Part shown: piece after piece, positions 1 through 8,773 of the stretch
How the letters are laid out: each line of letters starts with the position of its first letter
Numbering within the stretch: the first letter of the stretch is position 1
Assembly: GCF_014196425.1 (NCBI RefSeq)
Contig: NZ_JACIDR010000001.1
Span: forward strand, 1,291,880 to 1,355,879
Length of the DNA: 64,000 nucleotides
DNA from: Hansschlegelia beijingensis
GTDB taxonomy: Bacteria > Pseudomonadota > Alphaproteobacteria > Rhizobiales > Methylopilaceae
Reading direction: 5' to 3'
Translations under genes and position numbers: made by a program
Notes under the pieces: generated by a model
What the model was told of the DNA's origin: nothing
The model's database searches: none
Seen by the model: the letters and a program-made list of their open reading frames with translations, nothing else

Positions 1-543
1 GTCGAGGGCGGACTGACGGGCCGGCTCGAGGACATCCTGGCCGAGGCCATGGAGGCTGACCTCCTGAGCGACGCCGTGATCGCCGCGTCGGTCGAGCAGA
101 CGGCGGCGTTCTGGCGCATCCGGATGGGAATGTCCGAGGTGCAATCCCGTGAAGGCGGCTCGATCAAGCACGACGTCTCCGTGCCGCTCGCCCGCGTCGC
201 CGACTTCATCTCGGAGGCGAGCAGCGCCGTCGAGGCGTTTCTGCCCGGCGCGCGCGTCGTCGCCTTCGGCCATCTCGGCGACGGCAACATCCACTTCAAC
301 GTCAGTCAGCCGCTGGGGGCCGACAAGGCCGAATACCTCAAGGCGTGGGCGGCGATGAACGAGGTGGTTCACGCCGTGGTTCACGCGTACGGCGGCTCGA
401 TCGCGGCCGAGCACGGGGTCGGGCGCCTGAAACGGGACCTTCTCCCGAGCGTGAAGTCCGACGTCGAGCTCGACGTGATGCGGACGATCAAGCAGGCGCT
501 CGATCCGCAGGGCCTGTTCAATCCCGGCGTGATTCTCGACTAA
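1..543 (+). CDS. FAD-linked oxidase C-terminal part (GlcD / D-2-hydroxyacid dehydrogenase type), 5' end outside window
   Basis: The reading frame is open from base 1, so this is the last 180 residues of a longer protein. It contains the GHLGDGNIHFN block, the AEHGVGRLKRDLL block and a C-terminal LDPQGLFNPGVI signature. These are hallmarks of the FAD-linked oxidase C-terminal domain in GlcD, D-lactate dehydrogenase and D-2-hydroxyglutarate dehydrogenase. Such enzymes oxidise a 2-hydroxyacid to the 2-oxoacid with FAD. The His residues in the first two blocks belong to the active-site or metal region of the family. The N-terminal FAD-binding PCMH domain is not in the window, so the substrate cannot be decided; D-2-hydroxyglutarate or D-lactate is most likely. 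Confidence 0.9.
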   Translation, partial: VEGGLTGRLEDILAEAMEADLLSDAVIAASVEQTAAFWRIRMGMSEVQSREGGSIKHDVSVPLARVADFISEASSAVEAFLPGARVVAFGHLGDGNIHFNVSQPLGADKAEYLKAWAAMNEVVHAVVHAYGGSIAAEHGVGRLKRDLLPSVKSDVELDVMRTIKQALDPQGLFNPGVILD

Positions 544-603
544 ACCCGGCCTTAACGCAGTTCTGGCTTCATCTGGGCGAACCTCCTCGTCCGGAGCCGC
601 CCG

Positions 604-912
604 ATGATCCGATGCGCCGGCGCTGCAGCGCTCCTGACCGCCGCTCTGCTTGCGGCCCCGCAGGCTTCCGCCCAGGAGCTCGCCTGCGCGCCGCCCGAGG
701 TCGTGAGCGCGCGCTATTCCGAGCAGATCTGCAACCGGGGCGCCACCGGCTTCGTGGTGTGCCGCTGGATCGACCGCCGCCACGACGTCATCGCGCCAGG
801 CGAATGCGTGCCGCGCGTCACGATCGAGGCGGCCGCGCCGAGCGGCCGTAGCATCGTCCTGCCGGCGGCGCCGCTCCGCGGTGCCGCTCGGGGCTTCGTC
901 CGCAAGGAATGA
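604..912 (+). CDS. Small secreted hypothetical protein
   Basis: A 102-residue protein that I do not recognise as any named family. Residues 1-23 form a clear Sec signal peptide: Arg near the start, an Ala/Leu-rich core and an ASA|QE cleavage site. The mature part has four Cys residues, which could form two disulfides in the periplasm, and ends in a basic RKE. It starts 60 bases after the oxidase stop and ends 3 bases before the stop of the convergent SRAP gene. The signal peptide and normal codon use make it a believable gene of unknown function. Confidence 0.65.
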   Translation: MIRCAGAAALLTAALLAAPQASAQELACAPPEVVSARYSEQICNRGATGFVVCRWIDRRHDVIAPGECVPRVTIEAAAPSGRSIVLPAAPLRGAARGFVRKE

Positions 913-915
913 ACC

Positions 916-1626
916 TCAGATAAGCCGCGGCTGAAGCGGCTCCGCCTCCTGACGGTCGAACCGCGGCGCCGGCTCCTGCACCTCGGGACCGTCATTGCTC
1001 GCCTGGTTCACCCGCGCGCTCACGGCGACCGCGTCGAACCGTCCCGCCGGGGCGGGCTTCAGGCAGCGCATCGCCAGGCTCCCGCCATCGACCCGATTGT
1101 CCAGCCAGGCGCCCCAGTGTTCCGGCTCTAGCACGGCCGGCATGCGTTCGTGGATCTCGTCGAGATCGCGGCTCGCCGGCACGGTGGCGATCGCGAAGGA
1201 GCGCAGCGGAGCGCCGTCCGGGCGGCGCCAGGTCTCCCATACGCCTGCGAACATCATGGGCCGACGGTCCGCGCGACGGATCAGATAGGGCTGTTTGAAC
1301 CGGCCGTTCGCGCGCCACTCATACCAGCCGTCGGCCGGCGCGAGGCAGCGCCGCTTCTGCAGCGCCGTGCGAAAAGCCGGCTTCTGCGCAATGGTCTCCG
1401 CCCGCGCGTTGAAGATGAGCGGCGCCGCCTTCTCATCGGACGTGAAGGGCGGAATGAGCCCCCAGCGGTGAAGCGCGAGGCGTCGCTCGCCATCCTCCAT
1501 CAGGGCGACGGGGCAAAGCTGGGTGGGTGAAATGTTGTAGCGCGGGCTGAACTCGGCCGCCGGGATGGCGTCGAGCAGAACCGCAAGGGCCTCCCGTGAC
1601 GTCGTCTGCGCGTAGCGTCCGCACAT
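916..1626 (-). CDS. yedK: SOS response-associated peptidase (SRAP, YedK/HMCES family)
   Basis: A 236-residue SRAP protein. Family members form a thiazolidine crosslink between Cys2 and abasic sites in single-stranded DNA, protecting them from strand breakage. The key residues are visible: MCGRY at the N-terminus gives catalytic Cys2 after Met removal, RYNISPTQ gives the conserved Asn, FNARAET follows, then the CLAPADGWYEW block with the conserved Glu, and HERMP with the conserved His near residue 163. Length is typical. The nearby NUDIX gene is divergent. I found no clear alphaproteobacterial LexA box (GTTC-N7-GTTC) upstream, so SOS control is not supported by the sequence. Confidence 0.95.
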   Translation of the reverse strand: MCGRYAQTTSREALAVLLDAIPAAEFSPRYNISPTQLCPVALMEDGERRLALHRWGLIPPFTSDEKAAPLIFNARAETIAQKPAFRTALQKRRCLAPADGWYEWRANGRFKQPYLIRRADRRPMMFAGVWETWRRPDGAPLRSFAIATVPASRDLDEIHERMPAVLEPEHWGAWLDNRVDGGSLAMRCLKPAPAGRFDAVAVSARVNQASNDGPEVQEPAPRFDRQEAEPLQPRLI

Positions 1627-1761
1627 GCACGGCTTCCCCGATCATCCCGCCTGCGGCTTAATCGCCGCGAAAGCGCGGTCCGCGATCCTTCGACCCGTTG
1701 GTGGTTGCACGCGGCGGCGTTCGCGATCAAGAGCGTATCGCCCGGCAGCAGGAACGGATGG

Positions 1762-2205
1762 ATGAGCGAAGCGACAGACGACCGGCTGCGGCCTGCCCGC
1801 CCCCTGCTCGCGGCGAGCCTCGCCTGCTTCCGCGACGGCGCGGTGCTGCTGGCGCGCAGGGGCCGCGCGCCCTCGCAAGGCCTGTGGTCGCTCCCGGGCG
1901 GTTTGGTCGAGCTCGGAGAAACCGCCCGCGAAGCCGCTGCGCGCGAGCTTCTGGAGGAGACCGGGGTCCGGGCCGAGGTGGTTGGCCTCGCCGATCTCGT
2001 CGAGGTCGTTCGGCGTGACGAAACGGGCGCGGTCGAGCGGCACATGGCCGTGCTCGCCTATGCGGGACGGTGGGTGTCCGGTGAGCCGGTCGCGGGAGAG
2101 GAAGCGACTGAGGTCGCGTGGCTCGCGCCGGAGCAGGTCGCCGGACTGGAGGCGACCGCCGGGCTTGCGGAGGTCGTGCGCCGGGCCGCGGAGATCGCGG
2201 CGTGA
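1762..2205 (+). CDS. NUDIX hydrolase
   Basis: A 147-residue NUDIX hydrolase. The full Nudix box is present: GGLVELGET, then a spacer, then RELLEETGV. This supplies the Glu residues that bind Mg2+ for cleavage of nucleoside-diphosphate-X substrates. I chose the ATG at 1762, preceded by GGAACGGA, over an in-frame start 57 bases upstream because the extra residues are not Nudix-like. The substrate cannot be read from sequence; ADP-ribose, NADH or oxidised nucleotides are all possible. The stop codon overlaps the GTG start of the next gene (GTGA), so the two are likely co-translated. Confidence 0.9.
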   Translation: MSEATDDRLRPARPLLAASLACFRDGAVLLARRGRAPSQGLWSLPGGLVELGETAREAAARELLEETGVRAEVVGLADLVEVVRRDETGAVERHMAVLAYAGRWVSGEPVAGEEATEVAWLAPEQVAGLEATAGLAEVVRRAAEIAA

Positions 2206-2657
2206 TCCTGTCACCGGCTCTGCGCGCCGCCCTCGCGGCCTCGCTTTGTCTCGCCAGCCTCGCGGCCGTCGCGCAGCCCGCCGAGCGCCGCGGCCCCAAG
2301 CATGCTCCTGCGCCCCCTCCGGCGGAGGCGCCTCCGCCGCCGGAGCTCTCGGCCCCGCCGCCCTATGAGCCTCAGCTGCTCAGACTGGCCGAGGTTCTCG
2401 GCGCCCTGCACCATCTGCGGACCGTCTGCGCGGCGGGCGACGCCGATGTCTGGCGCGATCGCATGGCGGCGCTGATCGAGGCCGATGCGCCCACCCCTGA
2501 ACGGCGGGACCGCCTCGCCGGCGCCTTCAACGCCAGCTTCCGCACCTGGGCGCGCAGCTACCGGAGTTGCACGCCCGCGGCGGAGGTCGCGGTGAAGCGC
2601 TTCCTGCAGGAGGCGGGCAAGCTCGCCTCCGAGGTTCGGCAACGCTACGGCCCGTAG
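2202..2657 (+). CDS. TIGR02301-like secreted protein
   Basis: A 151-residue protein with an N-terminal signal peptide (Leu/Ala-rich core ending near VAQP), a Pro/Ala-rich linker at about 25-55, and a helical C-terminal domain. The stretch with HHLRTVCAAGDADVWRDRM and a later RSYRSCTPAA resembles TIGR02301, an uncharacterised family found mainly in Rhizobiales; this is from memory of the family pattern. Two Cys residues could form a disulfide. The GTG start at 2202 overlaps the NUDIX stop and places the signal peptide at the very N-terminus, which is why I prefer it over upstream starts. Function unknown. Confidence 0.75.
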   Translation: MILSPALRAALAASLCLASLAAVAQPAERRGPKHAPAPPPAEAPPPPELSAPPPYEPQLLRLAEVLGALHHLRTVCAAGDADVWRDRMAALIEADAPTPERRDRLAGAFNASFRTWARSYRSCTPAAEVAVKRFLQEAGKLASEVRQRYGP

Positions 2658-2761
2658 CATTCGATTCAGCTTTTCCCCCGGGGGTTAACCTTTTCTTCGA
2701 GAATCGCTCCACCTCGGCCGCGAAGCCGTTACCCTCGCGATGGGTACGAGTAGGGCGACTC

Positions 2762-3016
2762 ATGGCACACGATGATTCGACGTCGGGCGACGCGTCCACG
2801 GACGGGCGGCGCGCGGCGCTGGCCTATCTGGACGAGGCTTGGGAAGAGGCGCTGCTCGATGGCATCGCGCCCGATTGCGTTGCGCACGCCGCCCTGTTCG
2901 CGGCGCTCAAGGAGCTGGTGATGGCGTTTGGCGAGGAGGCCACGGCCCGCTTCGCCGAGAAGCTGCCGGCGAGCATCCGGGCCGGCGGCTACACGCTGCC
3001 GAGCATGCCGCACTGA
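2762..3016 (+). CDS. Small hypothetical protein (84 aa)
   Basis: An 84-residue acidic protein, not recognised as any named family. After a short Ser/Asp-rich N-terminus it is predicted helical (LAYLDEAWEEALLDG, then an Ala/Leu-rich helix through ALFAALKELVMAFGEEATARF) and ends in a short basic, aromatic tail. There is no signal peptide or membrane segment, so it is probably cytosolic. The ATG at 2762 is chosen because the frame upstream is untypical coding and carries a run of T. It ends 4 bases before the convergent LysE gene stop. Moderately confident that it is a gene. Confidence 0.55.
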   Translation: MAHDDSTSGDASTDGRRAALAYLDEAWEEALLDGIAPDCVAHAALFAALKELVMAFGEEATARFAEKLPASIRAGGYTLPSMPH

Positions 3017-3020
3017 CCGC

Positions 3021-3653
3021 TCAGTAGCCGAGCGCGACGCCCAGCAGCAGCACGAAGCCGAAGATCGCCAGTCCGCCTCCGGACAGCATGTTGATCCGCG
3101 CCAGCCACTTCTCGGCGATGCGTTCCGCCAGGTGACTGGCGCCCATCGACAGCGCCAGCCACCAGGCGGCGCTGCCGATCGCGACGCCCAGCGTCAGCAG
3201 GGCCGCGGCGCCGAAATCGCCCGGATTGTCGCCGATGCCGGCGAGTCCGCCGAAGATCGCGAAGAACCCCAGCAGCACCGCCGGATTGGTGACGGTGAGC
3301 GCGAACGACGTGCCGGCCGCGCGCAAGAGCGAGGCCCTCGTGTCGTTCGCGGTGTCGCGCGTGACCGAGCTCGGCGCGTAGAGCAGCTTCACGCCGAAGG
3401 CGAGAAGCACGGCGGCCCCGACGACCTTGATGACCGGCAGATGGCCTTCCACGAAGGCGGCCGCGGCGCTCACCCCGAAGGCGGCCATGCCGGCGAACAG
3501 CACGTCGGCCACGAACGCGCCCGCCCCGGCCGCCAGCGCGGACGTCACGCCGCTGCGGATCGCGCGATGGATGCACATGACGTTGGTGGGGCCCACGGGC
3601 GCGTTGACGCCGATACCGATCAGGATGCCGGTCGCGACGAGCGTCAAGTCCAT
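3021..3653 (-). CDS. LysE family transporter
   Basis: A 210-residue inner-membrane exporter of the LysE/RhtB superfamily with about six hydrophobic segments. The N-terminal ATGILIGIGVNAPVGPTN carries the family's conserved APVGPTN turn between helices 1 and 2. TVTNPAVLLGFFAIFGG matches the second conserved NP motif in the middle. Such proteins export amino acids or other small solutes. The ATG at 3653 is chosen because residues further upstream are basic and unlike LysE. The substrate cannot be assigned. The gene stands alone, with dihydroorotase downstream on the same strand of the next block. Confidence 0.88.
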   Translation of the reverse strand: MDLTLVATGILIGIGVNAPVGPTNVMCIHRAIRSGVTSALAAGAGAFVADVLFAGMAAFGVSAAAAFVEGHLPVIKVVGAAVLLAFGVKLLYAPSSVTRDTANDTRASLLRAAGTSFALTVTNPAVLLGFFAIFGGLAGIGDNPGDFGAAALLTLGVAIGSAAWWLALSMGASHLAERIAEKWLARINMLSGGGLAIFGFVLLLGVALGY

Positions 3654-3774
3654 CAAGCGCGCGTTCTCCCGGCTTATGTTCCGCAGATCGCTTCGGGGCT
3701 GGGGCGCCGACGAGCGGCGCACCAGAGAGGCAAGCAACCGTGCGGAACGCAACCCCGGACGGATAAACCCCGCG

Positions 3775-5106
3775 TCAGGACGGCAGTGCGTCAATGAATT
3801 CGACGGGCCGTCCGAGACCCGGCGAAACGATCTCGCCTTCCCGCATGACCTGACGGCCCCTGATCACCGTGGCGATCGGCCAGCCGGTGACCTCGACGCC
3901 GTCATAGGGCGTCCACTGGCTGCGGGATCCGATCCACGCATTCGTGATGGTCTCGCGGCGCTTCAGGTCGACGATCGTGAGGTCGGCGTCGTAGCCGACC
4001 GCGATTCGTCCCTTGCGGGAGATGCCGAAGATCCGCGCCGGCCCGGCGCTCGTCAGGTCGACGAAGCGCGCGAGGCTGAGCCTGCCGGCGGCGACATGGT
4101 CAAGCATGACCGGCACGAGCGTCTGGACCCCCGTCATGCCCGAGGGACTCTCCGGATAGGGCTTGGCCTTTTCCTCGAGCGTGTGCGGCGCGTGGTCGGA
4201 GCCGAGCACGTCCACGACGCCCTGGTTGAGGCCCCACCAGATGCCGGCGCGGTGCGCGTCGTCACGCACCGGCGGGTTCATCTGCGCGCGCGTTCCGAGC
4301 CGCGCATAGGCGTCGGAGCCCAGCGTCAGATGGTGCGGCGTGGTCTCGACGGTCGCGACGTCCTTGAAGTCGGCGAGGTAGCGCATCTCCTCGGCGGTCG
4401 AGACGTGCAGCACGTGCACCTTGGCGCCGTGCCGTCTGGCGATCGTCGTCAGCCGCCGGGTGCACTTCATCGCCGCCTCGGCGTCGCGCCAGACCGGATG
4501 GCTCGACGGATCGCCCGGCGTCCGCAGATCCTTGCGCTCGGAGAGCCGCGGCTCGTCCTCGGAATGCACGGAGACCCGGCGGCGCGTGCGCTTCAGGATC
4601 TCCGACACGCCGGCGTCGTCGGAGACGAGCAGCGAGCCGGTCGACGATCCCATGAAGATCTTGATGCCGGCGGCGCCGGGGAGCCGCTCCAGCTCGGCGA
4701 CGTCGCGGGCGTTGTCATGCGTGCCTCCGACGAAGAACGCGTGGTCGCAGTGCATGCGGCCCTTCGCGCGGGCCAGCTTGTCCGCGAGCGCCTCCGCCGT
4801 GACGGTCAGGGGATTGGTGTTCGGCATCTCGAACACCGCCGTGACGCCGCCCAGCACGGCGGCGCGCGAACCGGTCTCGAGATCCTCCTTGTGGGTCGCG
4901 CCCGGCTCCCGGAAATGGACCTGCGTGTCGATGACCCCGGGCAGGACGTGCAGCCCCGAGCAGTCGACGATCTCGCCCGCGTCGGCGCGCCCGAGGTCGC
5001 CTATCAGCGCGATGCGGCCGCCGCGCACGCCGATGTCGGCGCGGTGCTCGCCGTCCTGGTTCACGACGACGCCGCCCCGCAGAATGAGGTCGAAAGTCTC
5101 GGCCAT
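3775..5106 (-). CDS. pyrC: Dihydroorotase (PyrC class I-like amidohydrolase)
   Basis: A 443-residue cyclic amidohydrolase. The expected role is the reversible cyclisation of N-carbamoyl-aspartate to dihydroorotate in pyrimidine synthesis. Visible motifs: PGVIDTQVHFREPG at about 56-69, KIFMGSSTG with the carboxylated-lysine candidate, HSEDE, LHVST with a metal His, and the catalytic SDHAPHT. The usual H-x-H metal pair is Q-x-H here (Gln62, His64). I recall the same change in a dihydroorotase subgroup with D-D-Q-V-H-F-R, so activity is likely but specificity is less certain than for a canonical PyrC. It is divergent from ygfZ with a 92-base gap. Confidence 0.85.
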   Translation of the reverse strand: MAETFDLILRGGVVVNQDGEHRADIGVRGGRIALIGDLGRADAGEIVDCSGLHVLPGVIDTQVHFREPGATHKEDLETGSRAAVLGGVTAVFEMPNTNPLTVTAEALADKLARAKGRMHCDHAFFVGGTHDNARDVAELERLPGAAGIKIFMGSSTGSLLVSDDAGVSEILKRTRRRVSVHSEDEPRLSERKDLRTPGDPSSHPVWRDAEAAMKCTRRLTTIARRHGAKVHVLHVSTAEEMRYLADFKDVATVETTPHHLTLGSDAYARLGTRAQMNPPVRDDAHRAGIWWGLNQGVVDVLGSDHAPHTLEEKAKPYPESPSGMTGVQTLVPVMLDHVAAGRLSLARFVDLTSAGPARIFGISRKGRIAVGYDADLTIVDLKRRETITNAWIGSRSQWTPYDGVEVTGWPIATVIRGRQVMREGEIVSPGLGRPVEFIDALPS

Positions 5107-5198
5107 TGTGGAACCTCCTGCGCAGGATCGGCTTGAGGCCGGTCAGCGGGGTGGCTACCTTCGCCGGAGGCGGATGGCAACACGGACGGAGAAGCCGG

Positions 5199-6065
5199 AT
5201 GCGCGGCGCTTTGCTGGACTCACGCGGACTGCTCCATGTCACCGGACCTACGGCCGGAGCGTTCCTGGACAACCTGCTGACCAACAACGTCTCGGGACTC
5301 CAGCCCGGCCACGCCGCCTATGCGGCGCTGCTGACGCCACAAGGCAAGATCATAGTCGACATGCTGGCGTCGCCGATCGCCGGCGGTTTCCGGCTCGACG
5401 CGCCGGCTCACCTGATCTCCGATCTGACGCGCAGGCTGACGCTTTACCGGCTCCGCTCGAAGATCGAGATCGAGGATGTGAGCGACCGGTGGCAGGTCGC
5501 CGTGCTTTGGGGCGATGGCCTCCTGCCGGAGGTCGACGCCGATATCGTCTCCGACCCCCGCCTCCCCGCTCTCGGCCGCCGCGCGTACCTTCCGGCCGGC
5601 GCGGCGCTTCCCGACGGCGTCACTCCGTTGAGCGCAGAACACTGGCACGCGCACCGCATCGCGCTTGGCGCGCCCCAGGGCGGACTTGATTTCGTCTATG
5701 GCGACGCCTTCCCGCACGAGGCCTGCCTGGACCAGCTCAACGGCGTGAACTTCAAGAAGGGCTGCTATGTCGGACAGGAGGTCGTCAGCCGCATGGAGCA
5801 CCGCGGCACCGCGCGCACGCGCGTGGCCCCGGTGCTGCTGGATGGCCTGCCTCCGGAAGTCGGGGCCGCCGTGACGGCAGGGGACAAGACGGTCGGCCGG
5901 ATGGGTTCGTCGGCCGACGGACGCGGGCTCGCCCTGCTGCGCCTCGACCGGGCCGAGGAGGCGCGCGCAGCGGGCGTGCCGCTGATCGCGGGCAACGCCA
6001 TGCTGACCATCGAGAAGCCCGCCTGGGCGCGGTTCGCCTTCCCCGGGGAAACGACCGCCGCTTGA
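5199..6065 (+). CDS. ygfZ: Folate-binding YgfZ/GcvT-like protein
   Basis: A 288-residue YgfZ (IbaG/COG0354) family protein. In Escherichia coli YgfZ binds tetrahydrofolate and helps maintain some iron-sulfur enzymes. The diagnostic motif K-G-C-Y-x-G-Q-E is present as KKGCYVGQEVVSRMEHRG near residues 186-203, including the conserved Cys. The N-terminal LLHVTGPTAGAFLDNLLTN block is also typical. The ATG at 5199 follows an ACGGAGAAG ribosome-binding sequence; upstream in-frame residues are not family-like. Its stop overlaps the TTG start of tag, suggesting one operon. Confidence 0.93.
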   Translation: MRGALLDSRGLLHVTGPTAGAFLDNLLTNNVSGLQPGHAAYAALLTPQGKIIVDMLASPIAGGFRLDAPAHLISDLTRRLTLYRLRSKIEIEDVSDRWQVAVLWGDGLLPEVDADIVSDPRLPALGRRAYLPAGAALPDGVTPLSAEHWHAHRIALGAPQGGLDFVYGDAFPHEACLDQLNGVNFKKGCYVGQEVVSRMEHRGTARTRVAPVLLDGLPPEVGAAVTAGDKTVGRMGSSADGRGLALLRLDRAEEARAAGVPLIAGNAMLTIEKPAWARFAFPGETTAA

Positions 6066-6661
6066 GCGACGTCGCGCCGCCTTACCCGGACGGGAAGCGC
6101 CGGTGCCGCTGGTGCGGGACCGATCCGCTCTATGTCGCCTATCACGACCAGGACTGGGGCGTGCCCGAGCGCGACAGCCGAGCGCTCTACGAGAAGCTCG
6201 TCCTCGACGGCTTCCAGGCGGGCTTGGCCTGGATCACGATCCTCAGGAAGCGGGAAGCCTTTCGCGCGGCGTTCGAGGGCTTCCGTCCCGAGAGGATCGC
6301 CAACTACGGCGAAGCCGACATCGCGCGATTGATGGCCGACGCCGGCATCGTCCGCTCCCGCGCGAAGATCGAGGGGGCGGTGAAATCCGCCCGCTCCTAT
6401 CTCGCCATGCAGGAGCGCGGAGAGGACTTTTCTGACTATCTCTGGGGCTTCGTGGGTGGCGAGCCGCTCGTGAACCGCTGGACGTCCCCGGCGGAGGTCC
6501 CGGCGTCCACGCCGCTCTCGGAGACGCTTTCGAAGGACCTGAAGAAGCGCGGCTTCGCCTTCTGCGGTCCCGTCATCGTCTACGCCTTCATGCAGGCCGT
6601 CGGCATGGTCAACGACCACGTGGTCGATTGCCATCGGCACGCGGAGCTGACGTCGGCCTGA
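6062..6661 (+). CDS. tag: DNA-3-methyladenine glycosylase I (TTG start)
   Basis: A 199-residue Tag family glycosylase, which removes 3-methyladenine from alkylated DNA to start base-excision repair. Strong family blocks are present: RCRWCGTDPLYVAYHDQDWG at the N-terminus, LDGFQAGLAWITILRKRE, and the C-terminal MVNDHVVDCHRH. The expected zinc ligands of E. coli Tag (an N-terminal Cys, the His of AYHD, and a His and Cys near the C-terminus) all have counterparts. The only start that keeps the first Cys block is the TTG at 6062, which overlaps the ygfZ stop by 4 bases, so translation is probably coupled. Confidence 0.93.
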   Translation: MSDVAPPYPDGKRRCRWCGTDPLYVAYHDQDWGVPERDSRALYEKLVLDGFQAGLAWITILRKREAFRAAFEGFRPERIANYGEADIARLMADAGIVRSRAKIEGAVKSARSYLAMQERGEDFSDYLWGFVGGEPLVNRWTSPAEVPASTPLSETLSKDLKKRGFAFCGPVIVYAFMQAVGMVNDHVVDCHRHAELTSA

Positions 6662-6674
6662 ATCCGGCGCCGGC

Positions 6675-7997
6675 TCAGGCCGCCGCCGGTCGTCCGGCGG
6701 ACTCGTCGGCGCTTCGCCCGTCCAACTCGGCGTGGAGCTTGCGCTCGTCGAGGACGCCCTCCCACTTCGCCACCACCAGCGTGGCGACCCCGTTGCCGAC
6801 CAGGTTGGTGAGCGCGCGGGCCTCCGACATGAAGCGATCGATCCCGAGGATCAGCGCGATCGCCACGGTCGGGATGTGCTCGACCGACTGCAACGTCGCC
6901 GCGAGCACGATGAAGCCGGAGCCGGTCACGCCGGCCGCGCCCTTCGAGGTGAGCAGCAGAATCGCCAGGATGACGATCTGCTGCCACAGGGTCTGCTCGG
7001 TGTTGGTGGCCTGCGCGAGAAAGATCGCGGCCATCGTCAGATAGATGCAGGTGCCGTCGAGGTTGAACGAGTAGCCGGCGGGGATCACCAGGCCGACGAC
7101 GGATTCCTCCGCCCCCGCGCGCTTCATCTTGTCCAGCATGCGCGGCAGCACGGACTCAGAGGAGGAGGTGCCGAGCACGATCAGCAGTTCCTCGCTGATG
7201 TAGCGGACGAACTTGAAGATCGAGAATCCGGTGGCCCAGGCGACGATCCCCAGCACGCCGAAGATGAAGATCAGGCAGGTCAGGTAGAAGGCGCCCATCA
7301 GGTAAGCCAGCGGGGCGAGCGCCTGCAGTCCCTGTGAGCCGATGGTGAACGCCATCGCCCCGAAGGCGCCGACCGGCGCCGCGCGCATGACGATCGCCAC
7401 GATCCGGAAGAAGACCTCCATCGTGCTGTCGATCAGCGCCATCACGGGCCGCCCGCGTTCGCCCAGCGAATGCAGCGCGAAGGCGAACAGGATGGCGATC
7501 AGCAGGACCTGAATGATCTCGCCCTGCGCGAAGGCGCCCACCACCTGGTCCGGGATGATGTGGAGGAAGAAGTCGGTGACCGTCTGGCCCTGGGCCGCCT
7601 GCTGGTACTTGGCGACCGAGGAGGGGTCGAGCGACGCGGGATCGACGTTCATCCCCGCGCCGGGCTTCAGCACGTTGACCACGACGAGGCCGATGATCAG
7701 CGCGACCGTGGTCAGCGCCTCGAAATAGATGATCGCCTTGAGGCCGACCCGGCCGACCTTCCGCATGTCGCTCATGCTGGCGATGCCGTGCACGACCGTC
7801 AGGAAGATGATCGGCGCGATCAGCATCTTCACGAGCTTGATGAAGGCGTCGCCGAACGGCTTCATCTGCTTGCCGATGTCCGGCGCGAAGTAGCCAAGCG
7901 CGATGCCGAACGCGACCGCGATCAGCACCTGGACATAGAGGATCGTGTACCAAGGGCGCGCGCGCGCCGGCGCCGCCCCTTCGCGTGTCATCGTCAT
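6675..7997 (-). CDS. dctA: C4-dicarboxylate/amino acid:cation symporter (DctA family)
   Basis: A 440-residue inner-membrane symporter of the DAACS family. DctA takes up succinate, fumarate and malate with protons or sodium. Diagnostic segments are the [13 protein letters not shown] serine-rich re-entrant loop, [13 protein letters not shown], and [18 protein letters not shown] containing the substrate-binding Asp/Arg/Asn residues. About eight membrane helices plus two hairpins are evident. The ATG at 7997 follows GCGGAGA at good spacing; a GTG six codons upstream is possible. I saw no adjacent dctBD two-component genes and no convincing sigma-54 site, so dicarboxylate induction is not shown here. 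Confidence 0.93.
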   Translation of the reverse strand: MTMTREGAAPARARPWYTILYVQVLIAVAFGIALGYFAPDIGKQMKPFGDAFIKLVKMLIAPIIFLTVVHGIASMSDMRKVGRVGLKAIIYFEALTTVALIIGLVVVNVLKPGAGMNVDPASLDPSSVAKYQQAAQGQTVTDFFLHIIPDQVVGAFAQGEIIQVLLIAILFAFALHSLGERGRPVMALIDSTMEVFFRIVAIVMRAAPVGAFGAMAFTIGSQGLQALAPLAYLMGAFYLTCLIFIFGVLGIVAWATGFSIFKFVRYISEELLIVLGTSSSESVLPRMLDKMKRAGAEESVVGLVIPAGYSFNLDGTCIYLTMAAIFLAQATNTEQTLWQQIVILAILLLTSKGAAGVTGSGFIVLAATLQSVEHIPTVAIALILGIDRFMSEARALTNLVGNGVATLVVAKWEGVLDERKLHAELDGRSADESAGRPAAA

Positions 7998-8053
7998 CGT
8001 CGGGTCTCCGCTCACTGACCGACGGCGCCGAATAGGTCAGCAGTGCTGGCCGA

Positions 8054-8707
8054 TCAGGTGTCGCAGGCGGCGGTCTTGGCGCCGTACTCCTCCATCGTCA
8101 ACTCGCCTGCCGCGGCGGCAGGGTCCCGGTCGCGCGAGGGAAGATGGGGTTGCACCCAGTCGATCCGCTTCCATTCCGCCAGGGGCTGCTCGCCGCTCGC
8201 CTGCGGCACGTGGCGCGAGGTCTCGACCCTGCGGTAGCGGTGGATGTAGCGGGCGCAGTTGACGAAGGCGTCCGTCACACGCACCCGCAGCGCATAGGCC
8301 GCGCCCGGGAAGCTCGCCACCAGTTCGCCGTCCCGGACGACCTCGGCCTCGCCCTGCACGCGCAGTCGATGCGGCGTCTCGAAATCGATGAACAGCATGC
8401 CGACCGAATGGGTCGTCGCGATATTGCCCGCCGAAAGGAACATGCCGTTGCCGTCATAGCCGGGGAAGGCGAGCGTCACGGCGTCTAGCACGCGCACGAA
8501 GCCGACCGGGCCGCCCTTGTAGGAGACCGTCGGCTTGCCCTCGCCGTCCACGGTCGCGAGAAAGAACATGTCGCGGCTGGCGATGAACGCCTGCTCCTCG
8601 GGCGTCAGTTCGCCATGTATGAGCTTCTGCTGCCACAGCTCTGCGAGTCCGCGCGAATCGTGCTCCTGCTGCAGCGCGAGATGCTCGGGTCCGTAGGTGA
8701 CGGTCAT
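8054..8707 (-). CDS. Pyridoxamine 5'-phosphate oxidase-like flavin-binding protein
   Basis: A 217-residue split-barrel flavoprotein of the pyridoxamine 5'-phosphate oxidase-like superfamily. Residues about 45-140 contain the fold's signature order: FFLATVDGEGKPTVSYKGGPVGFVRV, then TLAFPGYDGNGMFLSAGNI, then VGMLFIDFETPHRLRVQGEA. Family members bind FMN or F420-like cofactors, but their substrates vary widely and true PdxH activity is unlikely because PdxH-specific motifs are missing. The C-terminal third with CARYIHRYRR is typical of this subgroup. It is divergent from the HD-domain gene. The biochemical role is unassigned. Confidence 0.8.
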   Translation of the reverse strand: MTVTYGPEHLALQQEHDSRGLAELWQQKLIHGELTPEEQAFIASRDMFFLATVDGEGKPTVSYKGGPVGFVRVLDAVTLAFPGYDGNGMFLSAGNIATTHSVGMLFIDFETPHRLRVQGEAEVVRDGELVASFPGAAYALRVRVTDAFVNCARYIHRYRRVETSRHVPQASGEQPLAEWKRIDWVQPHLPSRDRDPAAAAGELTMEEYGAKTAACDT

Positions 8708-8773
8708 GGGTGTTCTCCCTCAGTCGTTCGTTTTGTTGGGCCGCCCCGGGGCGGCCGGATGTCGTAGAGCGCA

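Noticed and set aside
1627..1761. LexA (SOS) box for yedK
   Set aside because: No GTTC-N7-GTTC or close variant in the divergent spacer.
3427..5136. A 569-codon plus-strand open frame
   Set aside because: Antisense to the LysE and dihydroorotase genes, both of which have clear family motifs.
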